A stretch of DNA of 36,357 bases from Physcocola sp002396385 (GTDB lineage Bacteria; Bacteroidota; Bacteroidia; Bacteroidales; Paludibacteraceae): positions 1-36,357 of the forward strand of contig CAMNDM010000038.1 in the NCBI GenBank assembly GCA_946535435.1, written 5' to 3'. Both the position numbers and the translations under genes were made by a program. Under the pieces are notes generated by a model. The model was not told the origin of the DNA. It saw only the letters and a list, made by a program, of their open reading frames with translations, and ran no database searches. Within the stretch, counting starts at the first letter, position 1. The number at the start of each line of letters is the position of its first letter. Shown one piece after another: positions 17,503 through 26,005 of this stretch.

Positions 17503-18759
17503 ATGGTTGGAGATGTTCTCTTGATTTTACTGTGGGCTTTGCTGTTTTCCTTCTTTTGGGGAGGGGAAATGGCATTTGCCTTTTTTAACAGGTTACGCTT
17601 GGAATTGGTAAGGGAAGAGCGCATTCATGACAGATTGCATGCCTTTTTCTTCAAAAGGTCGTCTGAATTCTCGAATGTGCTTTTTGTCGCCGATTTCGTG
17701 GCTTTTTTTCTTTTAGTACGCCAGGTCTACATGTTTGTCTGTCATCTGCCATTCCAGTTTATGGTAGTATCAGTGCTCTTATGTATAGTTTTTACTGTCT
17801 TGCTGGTAGATGTTTTTCTGCATGTTATATCGCGTTTTAGTGCTACTTCTGTCTTTATGCTGATGGCATATCCGCTGTTCCTGGTTTATTGGCTTTTTTT
17901 GCCTCTTACAAAATTGGTTGCCTTTGTGGTTTCAGCGGGAGGCATTTTGAAAATTGAAAAAGGAAGCAGTTTGTTCAGTATTAACCGTATACCACAACCA
18001 CATGATGATGCGGGACAGAATGACAAAATAGGGGAAGACAACCATTTCGGAGACGAAGTGGTTATGTTCCAAAACGCACTTGACTTCTCAAGTGTTAAAA
18101 TTAAAGATTCTATGGTTCCTCGAACTGAAATCGTGGCTATAGACATTAACACTCCGCTTCCCGATTTGAAGCAACTTTTTGTGGAAACTCATTTCTCTCG
18201 TATTTTGGTTTATCGTGATACGATTGACAATGTTCTCGGATATGTGCATTCAGCCGATATGTTTGACGCTCCGCAATCGGTCGAACAGATGCTGAACCCG
18301 ATAATTGTCGTTCCTGAAAACATGACAGCCAATAAGATGCTTCGCCTTTTTTTAAAACAGAAAAAAAGTCTTGCGTTGGTGGTTGACGAGTTTGGAGGAA
18401 CATCGGGAATCCTTACCATTGAAGATGTTATGGAAGAGATTTTTGGCGAAATTGAGGATGAACACGATGCGGATGACGAAGATGAACTTGTTTTAAAGAA
18501 AATTGGTCCCAACGAGTATGTGGTTTCTGGACGTATGGAAATTGAGGAGGTTAACAATGAACTTGGCTTAGAACTGCCTCTAGGCGACGATTATCTGACT
18601 GTTGGCGGACTTATTTTGAGCAAGAATGCTTTCCTTCCTTCTGTGGGAGACGTGGTCTATGTCGACGGAACCTATTCGTTTAAGGTAGTCAGACGTTCTC
18701 CTTCCCGGATTGACGTTGTTCGTTTGGTGGTCAATAAAACTGAAAACTCAAATCATTGA
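17503..18759 (+). CDS. CNNM/CBS-domain transporter-like protein (HlyC/CorC family)
   Basis: 418 residues. Residues ~1-145 hold the CNNM membrane domain (three to four helices, with GGEMAFAFFNRLRLE). Then KIKDSMVPRTEIVAID begins the paired CBS domains (~200-325), including LVVDEFGGTSGILTIEDVMEEIFGEI-type signature residues, an acidic linker rich in Asp/Glu, and a CorC_HlyC domain (~335-415, VSGRMEIEEVN, LTVGGLI). The family is linked to Mg2+/Co2+ efflux; older names call it hemolysin. Bacteroidota GldE is a close relative, but gliding function cannot be claimed. Confidence 0.92.
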   Translation: MVGDVLLILLWALLFSFFWGGEMAFAFFNRLRLELVREERIHDRLHAFFFKRSSEFSNVLFVADFVAFFLLVRQVYMFVCHLPFQFMVVSVLLCIVFTVLLVDVFLHVISRFSATSVFMLMAYPLFLVYWLFLPLTKLVAFVVSAGGILKIEKGSSLFSINRIPQPHDDAGQNDKIGEDNHFGDEVVMFQNALDFSSVKIKDSMVPRTEIVAIDINTPLPDLKQLFVETHFSRILVYRDTIDNVLGYVHSADMFDAPQSVEQMLNPIIVVPENMTANKMLRLFLKQKKSLALVVDEFGGTSGILTIEDVMEEIFGEIEDEHDADDEDELVLKKIGPNEYVVSGRMEIEEVNNELGLELPLGDDYLTVGGLILSKNAFLPSVGDVVYVDGTYSFKVVRRSPSRIDVVRLVVNKTENSNH

Positions 18760-18766
18760 ATAAATC

Positions 18767-19645
18767 ATGAAAATAGGACTTGTGCAACAGGCCAATACGG
18801 CCGATATAGAAAAGAATAAGCAAAATTTAGTCAATGCCATTCGGGAATGTGCGAAAAATGGTGCCGAATTGGTGGTCTTACAGGAACTTCATAATGGTTT
18901 GTATTTTTGTCAGGTGGAAGATACTGCAAATTTTGACCAGGCGGAACCCATTCCTGGACCGTCGACGGAAATGTTTGGTGCTGTAGCCCGTGAATTGGGT
19001 ATTGTGTTGGTTCTCTCTCTGTTTGAACGTCGTGCGGCAGGTTTGTACCATAATACGGCTGTTGTAATCGAGAAAGACGGCACTATTGCCGGTATGTACC
19101 GGAAAATGCATATACCGGACGATCCTGCTTATTATGAAAAGTTCTATTTTACGCCTGGCGATTTGGGCTTCCAGCCGATTGATACATCTGTCGGACGACT
19201 AGGTGTTTTAGTTTGTTGGGACCAGTGGTATCCTGAGGCTGCCCGCCTGATGGCTTTGGCTGGGGCTGAGATACTGATTTATCCGACTGCTATTGGCTGG
19301 GAAACTAGCGATACTGATGCCGAAAAATCGCGACAGCGCGATGCTTGGCAGACTGTTCAGCGGGGACATGCTGTCGCAAACGGCATTTATGTGGTTACCG
19401 TAAACCGTACCGGGTTTGAGTCTGACCCCTCTGGCGTGACGGGGGGTATTCCATTCTGGGGCTCTAGTTTCGTGGCTGGACCTCAAGGTGAGATAATCGC
19501 CCAGGCCTCAACCGATAAGGCTGAAAACCTGATTGTTGATGTTAATCTTGCACATGCTGAAGATGTAAGGCGTATTTGGCCGTTCTTCCGTGACCGCCGT
19601 ATTGACTATTTCGATGATATAACAAAACGTTTTCGCTTGAAATGA
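18767..19645 (+). CDS. aguB: N-carbamoylputrescine amidase
   Basis: 292-residue nitrilase-superfamily enzyme (EC 3.5.1.53) that converts N-carbamoylputrescine to putrescine, CO2 and ammonia in the agmatine route to polyamines. The catalytic triad is visible: E40 (LQELHNG), K113 (YRKMHIPDD) and C150 (VLVCWDQWYPE). The sequence around TPGDLGFQPIDT and the C-terminal WPFFRDRRIDYFDD are typical of AguB. An aguA partner is not in the window. Last gene of the coaX operon, 7 bp after the CBS gene. Confidence 0.93.
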   Translation: MKIGLVQQANTADIEKNKQNLVNAIRECAKNGAELVVLQELHNGLYFCQVEDTANFDQAEPIPGPSTEMFGAVARELGIVLVLSLFERRAAGLYHNTAVVIEKDGTIAGMYRKMHIPDDPAYYEKFYFTPGDLGFQPIDTSVGRLGVLVCWDQWYPEAARLMALAGAEILIYPTAIGWETSDTDAEKSRQRDAWQTVQRGHAVANGIYVVTVNRTGFESDPSGVTGGIPFWGSSFVAGPQGEIIAQASTDKAENLIVDVNLAHAEDVRRIWPFFRDRRIDYFDDITKRFRLK

Positions 19646-19725
19646 AACGGAAACGGTATTGTTTTTGTTGTTAAAAAATCGTGAGAATAAGGTTTTGCTT
19701 GTTCTAAGTTTATTTTATGTTGTTT

Positions 19726-20388
19726 ATGAGAAAGATTTTGTTCGTGTTAATGTCGCTGTATGTGTCAGTTAGTGTGTTCGCCCAGAAAACAGAGGAAATT
19801 GACGGACACAAGGCTGTTGATTTGGGACTAAGTGTAAAATGGGCAACCTGTAATATAGGTGCAAACAAACCTGCTGAGGCTGGCGATTACTTCTCATGGG
19901 GAGAGGTAAAGACGAAGAAGGTTTATGATTGGAAAAATTATGCTTATTGCTCTGGTGGCGCCAAGTCTATTACCAAGTACTGTGTTTTGCCAGCCTATGG
20001 CTCAACCGATGGCCGGAAGGAACTGGGAAGTGCAGACGATGCGGCTTCTGCCAACTGGGGTAGCGAGTGGAGGACTCCGACTATGGAGGAATTTAACGAA
20101 CTTATGAAGAAGTGTAAGGTGAAATGGATGCCGAACTATAGGAATACGGGTGTTCCTGGTTATAAGGTGACAGCAAAAAATGGAAATTTTATTTTCTTGC
20201 CGGCTGTTGGCTTTTACCAACTCCAAAGGACGGAAGATGTGGGAAAATGTGGTCACTATGCCACATCTACACTATATGAGAAATCGAACGACAGCGCTTA
20301 TTCCGTGATTCTTGACGCCGCTCGTATGGAAGGAAGCTTTGATTACCGCTATTATGGAATCTCGGTAAGGCCTGTTACTGCAAAATAA
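19726..20388 (+). CDS. Secreted protein of the Fibrobacter-paralogous-domain type
   Basis: About 220 residues. The ATG at 19726 (MRKILFVLMSLYVSVSVFAQ, cleavage after AQ) is preferred over the in-frame ATG at 19717 because it begins the signal peptide directly. The mature part opens with AVDLGLSVKWATCNIGAN and GDYFSWGEV, the hallmark of a secreted Bacteroidota/Fibrobacter domain (TIGR02145-like), then WRTPTMEEFNEL and a C-terminal YYGISVRPV. Function unknown; often multi-copy in gut Bacteroidales. No clear promoter or terminator. Confidence 0.85.
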   Translation: MRKILFVLMSLYVSVSVFAQKTEEIDGHKAVDLGLSVKWATCNIGANKPAEAGDYFSWGEVKTKKVYDWKNYAYCSGGAKSITKYCVLPAYGSTDGRKELGSADDAASANWGSEWRTPTMEEFNELMKKCKVKWMPNYRNTGVPGYKVTAKNGNFIFLPAVGFYQLQRTEDVGKCGHYATSTLYEKSNDSAYSVILDAARMEGSFDYRYYGISVRPVTAK

Positions 20389-20478
20389 GGCACTACCGTT
20401 TGAACGATAATAAAAGAAAGACCCCTTCCGAATGCTGTTGAGGCTGCTCTTTGGACCGAGAAACGTCACTAAAAGATT

Positions 20479-20787
20479 TTATTTCTTAGACTCCAACTCC
20501 TTCATTTTCGCAAGAGCGGCTTCCTGGTATGCAGCGGAAGCTATTTTTAATTGCTGGAGCAATTCTTCCGCAATGACAGCTTCTTTGTGGGTTTGCTCGA
20601 ATTCTTGGGCTGTCAGCGCGAATTCTGCGGTTATTTTCTTGAATTCTTCCACATTGTTAACCCTTTTTAAGACAAGGGTCGTGGAGTCTATTGTCTGACA
20701 ATAGGCTTCAAATTCGTTTATTGTTTTTGTGTCGGTACATGAGGCTAATAGACCTGCAAGAACCAAAGAAGATAAATAATTTCTCAT
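20479..20787 (-). CDS. Small predicted lipoprotein
   Basis: 102 residues when started at the ATG at 20787. A lipobox LLASC places the acylated Cys at residue 17. The mature part is a single long charged helix region (FEAYCQTIDSTTLVLKRVNN, then repeated Ala/Glu/Lys). The ATG lies one base after the TAA of the upstream permease gene, so translation is probably coupled. The open frame extends upstream to 20847, but that part overlaps the permease. Function unknown. Confidence 0.75.
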   Translation of the reverse strand: MRNYLSSLVLAGLLASCTDTKTINEFEAYCQTIDSTTLVLKRVNNVEEFKKITAEFALTAQEFEQTHKEAVIAEELLQQLKIASAAYQEAALAKMKELESKK

Positions 20788-20788
20788 A

Positions 20789-22036
20789 TTATTCGAAACG
20801 GATAGTCTCAGCCGGACTGATTTTTGTGATAATATAGGTGGGACCAATCAGCATAAGTGCCGATGCTACAAGAACGCCGATGTTGATGAGGAACCAGTTG
20901 CCAACACTCAGACATATTGGAACCGTGTCTACGTAGTAATTTTCAGCATCTAGCCCGATAAGTCCGAACTGTTTTTGTAAAAGACAGAGCCCCACTCCGA
21001 CTATGTTGCCTATAATTAACCCTTTCCCGACAAGAAATAACGTCTGATAAATAAATATCTTCCTAATACTCCAGTCTTGAGCCCCCAGTGTTTTAAGGAT
21101 GCCTATCATGTGGGTCCTTCCCAGTATAAGGATAAGCAATCCCGATATTATGGTGAAACCAGAGACAAGCATCATTAAGGCTAGAATAATGACAACATTC
21201 ATGTCGAGCATGTCGAGCCAGCTGAATATTTGTGGGTTCATTTCTTTGATGGTCCGTGAACGGAGCGGTTTTTGACTTTGTTGGTCTAACTTGTTGCCAA
21301 TAATTGAAAAAACGGCGTCGCTGGCTTTCTCAATGTTGGCAAGATCATTAGTTAGAACCTCAATTGTGCCGCACTGGTTCTGTTCCCAGCCGTTTAGTTT
21401 TTGAACATGTCTGATGTCGCTAATAATGAATAGTTTGTCGTAATCAGAGAAACCGGTAGAATAGATACCGCAAATGGAAAGCGGACGAACTCTGACTTTT
21501 CCGTCAATGATGAAGTAAGTCCGGATTTTGTCCCCAATTCTCAAGTTCAGCAGTTCGGCGATTTTTTTAGAAACGAGCACCTCTTTGCAGATGGAGTCTT
21601 TGCTTATTGTCGGAATCCTTCCGTTTTTCAGATAATGCTTGAAAAAGTCCCATTGAAAGTCTGTCCCTACGCCTTTTAAAACGATTCCTTGAAAGTTCTC
21701 GTCGGTTTTTATTATGCCTGGTTGGCATGCCGTAGCCTGGGTATGTGTAATTGTCTCCTGGGCTTCAAGTCTTGTCTTCATGGCAGAGTCGATAACCATA
21801 GGCTCTGTCGAACTGTCTTTGTCGACAGCTATGCTGACCTGTATGTGTGCCCCAAATCCAATCAGTTTGTTTTTTACCTCATTTTTAAAACCGATAACAA
21901 TGGCAACAGCAAGCAACATGACGGTTAGCCCTATGGCTATACCTCCAATAGCGATACGGACAGCCGGTTTTGTTTCCTCTTTCCCTGCTTTCTTTTCCGA
22001 TGCTATGCGTTTTGCTATATAGTATTCTAAATTCAT
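20789..22036 (-). CDS. FtsX-type permease, LolC/LolE-like
   Basis: 415 residues from the ATG at 22036 (MNLEYYIAKRI, the standard start of the family). A longer start at 22078 would lie inside the preceding terminator. Architecture: one membrane helix near 35-57, a large periplasmic domain, then three helices in the C-terminal third (VVIILALMMLVSGFTIISGL, FLVGKGLIIGNIVGVGLCLL, WFLINIGVLVASALMLIGP). This is the MacB/LolCE arrangement; the protein would pair with an ATPase (LolD) encoded elsewhere to release lipoproteins from the inner membrane. The small lipoprotein gene follows directly. Confidence 0.88.
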   Translation of the reverse strand: MNLEYYIAKRIASEKKAGKEETKPAVRIAIGGIAIGLTVMLLAVAIVIGFKNEVKNKLIGFGAHIQVSIAVDKDSSTEPMVIDSAMKTRLEAQETITHTQATACQPGIIKTDENFQGIVLKGVGTDFQWDFFKHYLKNGRIPTISKDSICKEVLVSKKIAELLNLRIGDKIRTYFIIDGKVRVRPLSICGIYSTGFSDYDKLFIISDIRHVQKLNGWEQNQCGTIEVLTNDLANIEKASDAVFSIIGNKLDQQSQKPLRSRTIKEMNPQIFSWLDMLDMNVVIILALMMLVSGFTIISGLLILILGRTHMIGILKTLGAQDWSIRKIFIYQTLFLVGKGLIIGNIVGVGLCLLQKQFGLIGLDAENYYVDTVPICLSVGNWFLINIGVLVASALMLIGPTYIITKISPAETIRFE

Positions 22037-22066
22037 AACTGAATGGTTGTCAGTGTTTCTGAAAAC

Positions 22067-22099
22067 AAAAAGAAGCACTGCCCGTGGCCGTGCTTCTTT
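22067..22099 (-). terminator. Terminator of the aminotransferase gene
   Basis: AAAGAAGCAC (22069-22078), 11-nt loop, GTGCTTCTTT (22090-22099); the minus strand continues TTTTGTTTTC. It separates the aminotransferase from the downstream permease. Confidence 0.85.
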
Positions 22100-22118
22100 C
22101 GGTTTTGTCTGGTCGTGC

Positions 22119-23336
22119 TTAAATATTTCTAACGTCTACAGTGCGGCCCGGATAAACAGCCAAAGCGTGCTGTAGGACTTTGAGCGCTTTTGCCAAGTCT
22201 TCTTTTGAAATAGCATAGGCAATTCTGACTTCGTCTTTTCCCATTTCTGGATCTGTGTAGAAACCACTAGCCGGAGCGAGCATGACGGTTTGTCCGTCGT
22301 CTTCAAATTCCTCCAACAGCCAACGGCAGAAATTCTCGGAATTGTCGATAGGCAGGCGGGCTACGGTGTAAAATGCACCCATTGGAATAGGGGAATAAAC
22401 GCCAGGAATCTTGTTTAATCCGTCAACCAGGAATTTTCTTCGCTCCTCGAACTGGTTATATGCATTGAGCATGTATTCTTCTGTCGTACCGTCGATGGTG
22501 GCTTCTGCCACAAGTTGCCCGAGTAAAGGCGGACATAAACGGGCTTGACAGAATTTCATCACGTTTTGTTTCAGTTCCTCGTTTTTGGTGACAATAGCAC
22601 CAACACGTAAACCACATTCGCTGTAACGTTTTGAAACCGAATCGAATAAAACAACGTTGTTTTCAATGTCCTTTAAGTGGAAGGCCGAGATATAGGGGGC
22701 ACCACTATAGCAGAATTCGCGGTAAACCTCGTCGCTAAACAAGTACAGGTCGTATTTCTTCACCAAATCACGAATTTGGTTCATCTCGTCACGACTATAG
22801 AGATAACCAGTCGGATTGTTCGGATTGCAGATTAATATACCTTTTGTTTTTGGGGTTATCATTTCTTCAATCTTCTCAATGTGGGGCAGGTGAAACCCCT
22901 CTTCTATGGTGGTGACGACAGGCTTTATGGTTGCACCACATGCTACCGCAAATGCCGTGTAGTTGGCGTATGCTGGTTCTGGAACGATAATTTCGTCGCC
23001 TGGATCAAGACAAGTCATAAAAGCGAAGTTTACCGCTTCCGAACCACCAGAGGTGACGATGATGTCGTCGGTCGTTACGTTGATGTTGAACCTCTCGTAG
23101 TATTTGACTAACTTTTGGCGCAGACTAAGATTGCCGTTACTTGCAGTGTAGGGCATAAGGGGAAGGTCTATACCCTTCAGATAGTCGATTGCCGCTCGGG
23201 GTGAAACAATGTCTGGTTGTCCGATGTTCAAGTGGTACACTTTTACACCTCTTGCTTTTGCTGCATCAGCATATGGAACCAGTTTCCTAATTGGAGAGGC
23301 TGGCATAATTTGTCCCCGTTTTGATGTCTGTGGCAT
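22119..23336 (-). CDS. PLP-dependent aminotransferase, class I/II (aspartate-type)
   Basis: 405 residues, fold type I. Visible features: VTSGGSEAVNFAF (cofactor phosphate region, ~95-107), NPNNPTGYLYSRDE (substrate/cofactor Asn, ~168-181), LFSDEVYREF (Asp pairing with the pyridine nitrogen, ~198-207), and FDSVSKRYSECGLRVG with the Schiff-base Lys near residue 234. The sequence resembles aspartate/aromatic aminotransferases of Bacteroidales; substrate is not fixed by these motifs. Start: first ATG after a 73-nt leader, though MPASP at residue 11 is an alternative. Single-gene unit with its own promoter and terminator. Confidence 0.9.
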   Translation of the reverse strand: MPQTSKRGQIMPASPIRKLVPYADAAKARGVKVYHLNIGQPDIVSPRAAIDYLKGIDLPLMPYTASNGNLSLRQKLVKYYERFNINVTTDDIIVTSGGSEAVNFAFMTCLDPGDEIIVPEPAYANYTAFAVACGATIKPVVTTIEEGFHLPHIEKIEEMITPKTKGILICNPNNPTGYLYSRDEMNQIRDLVKKYDLYLFSDEVYREFCYSGAPYISAFHLKDIENNVVLFDSVSKRYSECGLRVGAIVTKNEELKQNVMKFCQARLCPPLLGQLVAEATIDGTTEEYMLNAYNQFEERRKFLVDGLNKIPGVYSPIPMGAFYTVARLPIDNSENFCRWLLEEFEDDGQTVMLAPASGFYTDPEMGKDEVRIAYAISKEDLAKALKVLQHALAVYPGRTVDVRNI

Positions 23337-23415
23337 TTTTTTGCTAACTATCCTTTAATACTGTTATTTGTTTTTTTTGTGTGGAGTTTCGGTTATACTC
23401 CATACTAAAGATATG

Positions 23416-23447
23416 CAAAAATAAGTAATGAAATGGCAAAATTCAAA
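23416..23447 (-). promoter_or_regulatory. Promoter of the aminotransferase gene
   Basis: Minus-strand TTTG (23447-23444), 20-nt spacer, TATTTTTG (23423-23416), a full consensus match. Its spacer overlaps the upstream part of the divergent promoter at 23434-23464. Confidence 0.75.
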
Positions 23448-23464
23448 TAAATGCTTTATATTTG
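23434..23464 (+). promoter_or_regulatory. Promoter of the 23472 small RNA
   Basis: TGG near 23434-23436, 20-nt spacer, TATATTTG at 23457-23464. The -7 element is exact; the -33 is one base off TTG. Overlaps the divergent aminotransferase promoter. Confidence 0.5.
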
Positions 23465-23471
23465 TCCCACT

Positions 23472-23585
23472 AAACAACCTTTAACTTACTCTGATTGGTC
23501 GGCTGTTGCCGACTATTCCAGTTGCCAGTTTGCTATTTTGGCGGCAGGAATTAGCACCCATCCCTTGGGTGCTTTTTTATTTTTT
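23472..23585 (+). ncRNA. Candidate small structured RNA (about 110 nt)
   Basis: Behind an exact -7 element come three consecutive hairpins: GTCGGC-TGTT-GCCGAC (23498-23513); TTCC-A-GTTGCC with GGCGGC-A-GGAA (23516-23550, 13-nt loop); and GCACCC...GGGTGC followed by TTTTTTATTTTTT (23554-23585), a terminator. The RNA is 62 bp upstream of the ZapB-like gene, so it is either an independent sRNA or an attenuating leader of the zap genes. It matches no family I recognise. Confidence 0.55.
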
Positions 23586-23647
23586 GATTAGTATAATGCC
23601 GGTAATGTCAAAATTATTTGGTATATTCGCATTCGAATTTTGAGAGA

Positions 23648-23941
23648 ATGGCCGAAAACGGAATTGATAATGTTGAACGATTGTCGGAAAGTGTTGACAA
23701 ACTGATGTCGATGTGCGGACAATTAAGGGCTGAACGTGATGCAGCCCAACAACGTATCGCTGTCTTAACGGCTGATTTGGCAATTGCGAATTCGAAAATT
23801 AACACACTTGAACAAAAAAATCGGACTTTGCAGTCTATGCAGTTGGGTGATGTGTCGGTTGTCGCTGCCAAACAGAATAAAGCTCAGCTCTCAAGATTGG
23901 TGCGGGAAATTGATAGATGTATCGCTCTTTTGAATACGTAA
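23648..23941 (+). CDS. ZapB-like coiled-coil cell-division protein
   Basis: 97 residues from the ATG at 23648 (MAENGIDN), preceded by TTGAGAGA; an upstream in-frame ATG at 23618 is less likely. Residues 10-75 form a heptad-like coiled coil (VERLSESVDKLMSMCGQLRA, IANSKINTLEQKNRTLQSM). It lies 4 bp upstream of zapA. Small coiled-coil genes in this position are common in Bacteroidales and are thought to pair with ZapA at the division ring; the name ZapB rests on context and length, not on sequence identity. Confidence 0.7.
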   Translation: MAENGIDNVERLSESVDKLMSMCGQLRAERDAAQQRIAVLTADLAIANSKINTLEQKNRTLQSMQLGDVSVVAAKQNKAQLSRLVREIDRCIALLNT

Positions 23942-23945
23942 CCGT

Positions 23946-24230
23946 ATGGGTAATGAAAAGGTTGCTCTCGATATAAATATTGGTCATTTGGTGCTTCATC
24001 TTAAGGTGGAGCCTGAATCTATACCTTTATATAAGTCGGCTGAAAAAAGAGTGAATGATATATTGAACAATAATAAAGACGCTTATCCTAAGTTGGAACC
24101 TGAGTTGGTACTCGGTATGGTCGCCTTCCAATTGGCTATGCTTTTGGAAGAAGAGCAGAAAAAACGTGATGGGGATTTCGACCGTTTGTCCAAACTTTCC
24201 GACAAAGTGGATGAGTTCTTGAACCGATAA
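23946..24230 (+). CDS. zapA: Cell division protein ZapA
   Basis: 94 residues. The ZapA globular head is seen in DINIGHLVLHLKVEPESIPLYK and AEKRVNDILNN (the usual RxAxxV/I-N pattern), followed by LVLGMVAFQLAMLLEEEQK and a C-terminal coiled helix. ZapA binds FtsZ and bundles its filaments. Tightly linked to the coiled-coil gene upstream; followed by a structured region and rny. Confidence 0.88.
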   Translation: MGNEKVALDINIGHLVLHLKVEPESIPLYKSAEKRVNDILNNNKDAYPKLEPELVLGMVAFQLAMLLEEEQKKRDGDFDRLSKLSDKVDEFLNR

Positions 24231-24350
24231 GTCGTGGAGCGACATGTTAACACTTGTTTCTCCGTGGTTATGTCTGTAAAAACAATTTCATTGTATTAGC
24301 AATACCCGCATCGTTGCTGCGTTGTCAGTAATGATGCGTTTTTTTTTATA
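24231..24350 (+). ncRNA. Possible 6S RNA (or zapA 3' UTR) between zapA and rny
   Basis: A short, structured spacer: GACAU...AUGUC stem with an inner AACAC/GUGGUU pairing (about 24240-24284), ACAAT-ttc-ATTGT (about 24291-24303), and a terminator CGCATCGTT...AATGATGCG (24307-24338) with nine T. Bacteroidota are known to carry a short 6S-type RNA (Rfam 6S-Flavo), and the zapA-rny interval is where I would look for it by analogy with the zapA-ssrS linkage of E. coli. I cannot confirm the consensus fold by eye; the terminator part is solid. Confidence 0.35.
24307..24347 (+). terminator. Terminator between zapA and rny
   Basis: CGCATCGTT (24307-24315), 14-nt loop, AATGATGCG (24330-24338), then T9. 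Nine base pairs including one G-T pair. Confidence 0.85.
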
Positions 24351-24382
24351 TATTATTAATAACTAACAAATTAAATACAATA

Positions 24383-25924
24383 ATGTCAGTAACTACCGTC
24401 GTAATTATTGCTGTTGTTGCGCTTTTGATAGGAGGCTTGATTGTATGGCTGATTCAGTCTACCGCCCTAAAATCGCGTACCGACTATATTATTGCCGATG
24501 CAGAAGTGAAGGCGAAAGCTATTCATGACAAAAAAGTCCAGGAGGCAACGGCAAAGTACCAAAACCTAAAGAATGAGTTCGATTCGCAGGTAAACCAGCG
24601 AAATTCAAAGTTGCAACAGGCTGAGTCTAAAATCCGCCAACGTGAGCAGCAGTTGAACCAGCTGCAGGCTGAGGTCTCGAAAGCCCGTGCCGAGAATGAT
24701 GCAACACGAGAAAGCTTGAAAAACCAACAGCAAATAATAGAACAACGCAAGATAGAACTGGAAAAATTACGCAAACAGGAAAACGAGCGTTTGGAGGTTA
24801 TTTCCGGCCTCTCTGCTGCGGAAGCGAAGGAACGCCTTATTGAGGGTCTGAAGGAGGAGGCTAAGACCGATGCTATGGCTTACGTCAATGAAATTATGGA
24901 AGACGCTAAGATGAATGCGAACAAGGAGGCGAAAAAAATTGTTATCCAGACCATTCAGCGTGTGGCAACGGAAGCGGCTATTGAAAATTCGGTGACTGTC
25001 TTTAATATTGATTCCGATGAGTTGAAGGGACGTATTATTGGTCGTGAGGGTCGTAACATCCGTGCCCTTGAAGCGGCTACAGGTGTTGAAATCATCGTCG
25101 ATGACACCCCTGATGCTATCGTCCTCTCCGCATTCGACCCTGTACGTCGAGAAATTGCCCGCTTGGCTCTGCACCAACTGGTGACAGACGGACGTATCCA
25201 CCCTGCGCGTATCGAGGAGGTTGTTGCTAAGGTTCGCAAGCAGGTTGAAGACGAAATTGTTGAGACGGGTAAACGTACCACTATCGACTTAGGTATTCAT
25301 GGCTTGCATCCTGAATTGGTTCGTTTGGTAGGTAAGATGAAGTATCGTTCTTCTTACGGCCAGAATTTGTTGCAGCATGCCCGCGAAACTGCAAATCTTT
25401 GTGCAACAATGGCTTCGGAATTGGGCTTGAACCCAGCTAAGGCTAAACGTGCTGGTTTGCTTCACGATATAGGTAAAGTGCCTGATGACGAGCCAGAATT
25501 GCCACATGCTATTCTGGGTATGAAGCTGGCGGAAAAATACAAGGAAAAGCCTGACATCTGTAACGCCATTGGTGCCCACCACGATGAAGTGGAAATGGAA
25601 ACCCTTATCGCTCCGTTGGTTCAGGCTTGTGACGCTATCTCAGGCGCACGTCCTGGCGCACGTCGAGAAATTGTTGAAGCTTACATTAAGCGTTTGAACG
25701 ACCTTGAAAAGTTGGCTGCTTCTTACCCTGGTGTGCTGAAGACTTACGCTATCCAAGCGGGTCGTGAACTCCGTGTAATTGTGGGTGCCGACAAGATTGA
25801 CGATAAGGAAACCGAAACATTGTCTTACGAAATCGCTAAGAAGATTCAGGATGAAATGACTTACCCTGGTCAGGTTAAGATTACTGTGATTCGTGAAACT
25901 CGTGCAGTAAGTTACGCAAAGTAG
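24383..25924 (+). CDS. rny: Ribonuclease Y
   Basis: 513 residues, the usual length. An N-terminal membrane helix (VVIIAVVALLIGGLIVWLI, ~5-23) is followed by a long coiled coil (~30-150, Lys/Glu/Gln-rich), a KH RNA-binding domain (~205-270, with GRIIGREGRNIRALEAATG) and an HD phosphodiesterase domain with LLHDIGKV near residue 360 and AHHDEVEM downstream. It is a membrane-anchored endonuclease that starts mRNA decay. The gene has a terminator on each side, so it is transcribed alone. The small-RNA array lies just beyond it. Confidence 0.97.
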   Translation: MSVTTVVIIAVVALLIGGLIVWLIQSTALKSRTDYIIADAEVKAKAIHDKKVQEATAKYQNLKNEFDSQVNQRNSKLQQAESKIRQREQQLNQLQAEVSKARAENDATRESLKNQQQIIEQRKIELEKLRKQENERLEVISGLSAAEAKERLIEGLKEEAKTDAMAYVNEIMEDAKMNANKEAKKIVIQTIQRVATEAAIENSVTVFNIDSDELKGRIIGREGRNIRALEAATGVEIIVDDTPDAIVLSAFDPVRREIARLALHQLVTDGRIHPARIEEVVAKVRKQVEDEIVETGKRTTIDLGIHGLHPELVRLVGKMKYRSSYGQNLLQHARETANLCATMASELGLNPAKAKRAGLLHDIGKVPDDEPELPHAILGMKLAEKYKEKPDICNAIGAHHDEVEMETLIAPLVQACDAISGARPGARREIVEAYIKRLNDLEKLAASYPGVLKTYAIQAGRELRVIVGADKIDDKETETLSYEIAKKIQDEMTYPGQVKITVIRETRAVSYAK

Positions 25925-25948
25925 TCACGAACATAAACTTATACATTA

Positions 25949-25977
25949 AGCGCGCCTCAAACGAGACGCGCTTTTTT
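25949..25977 (+). terminator. Terminator of rny
   Basis: AGCGCG-c-CTC, loop AAAC, GAG-a-CGCGCT (25949-25972), then seven T. Located 24 bp after the stop codon. Confidence 0.85.
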
Positions 25978-26005
25978 TGTTTTTACCGTTTTTTGGGGGG
26001 GCGCA

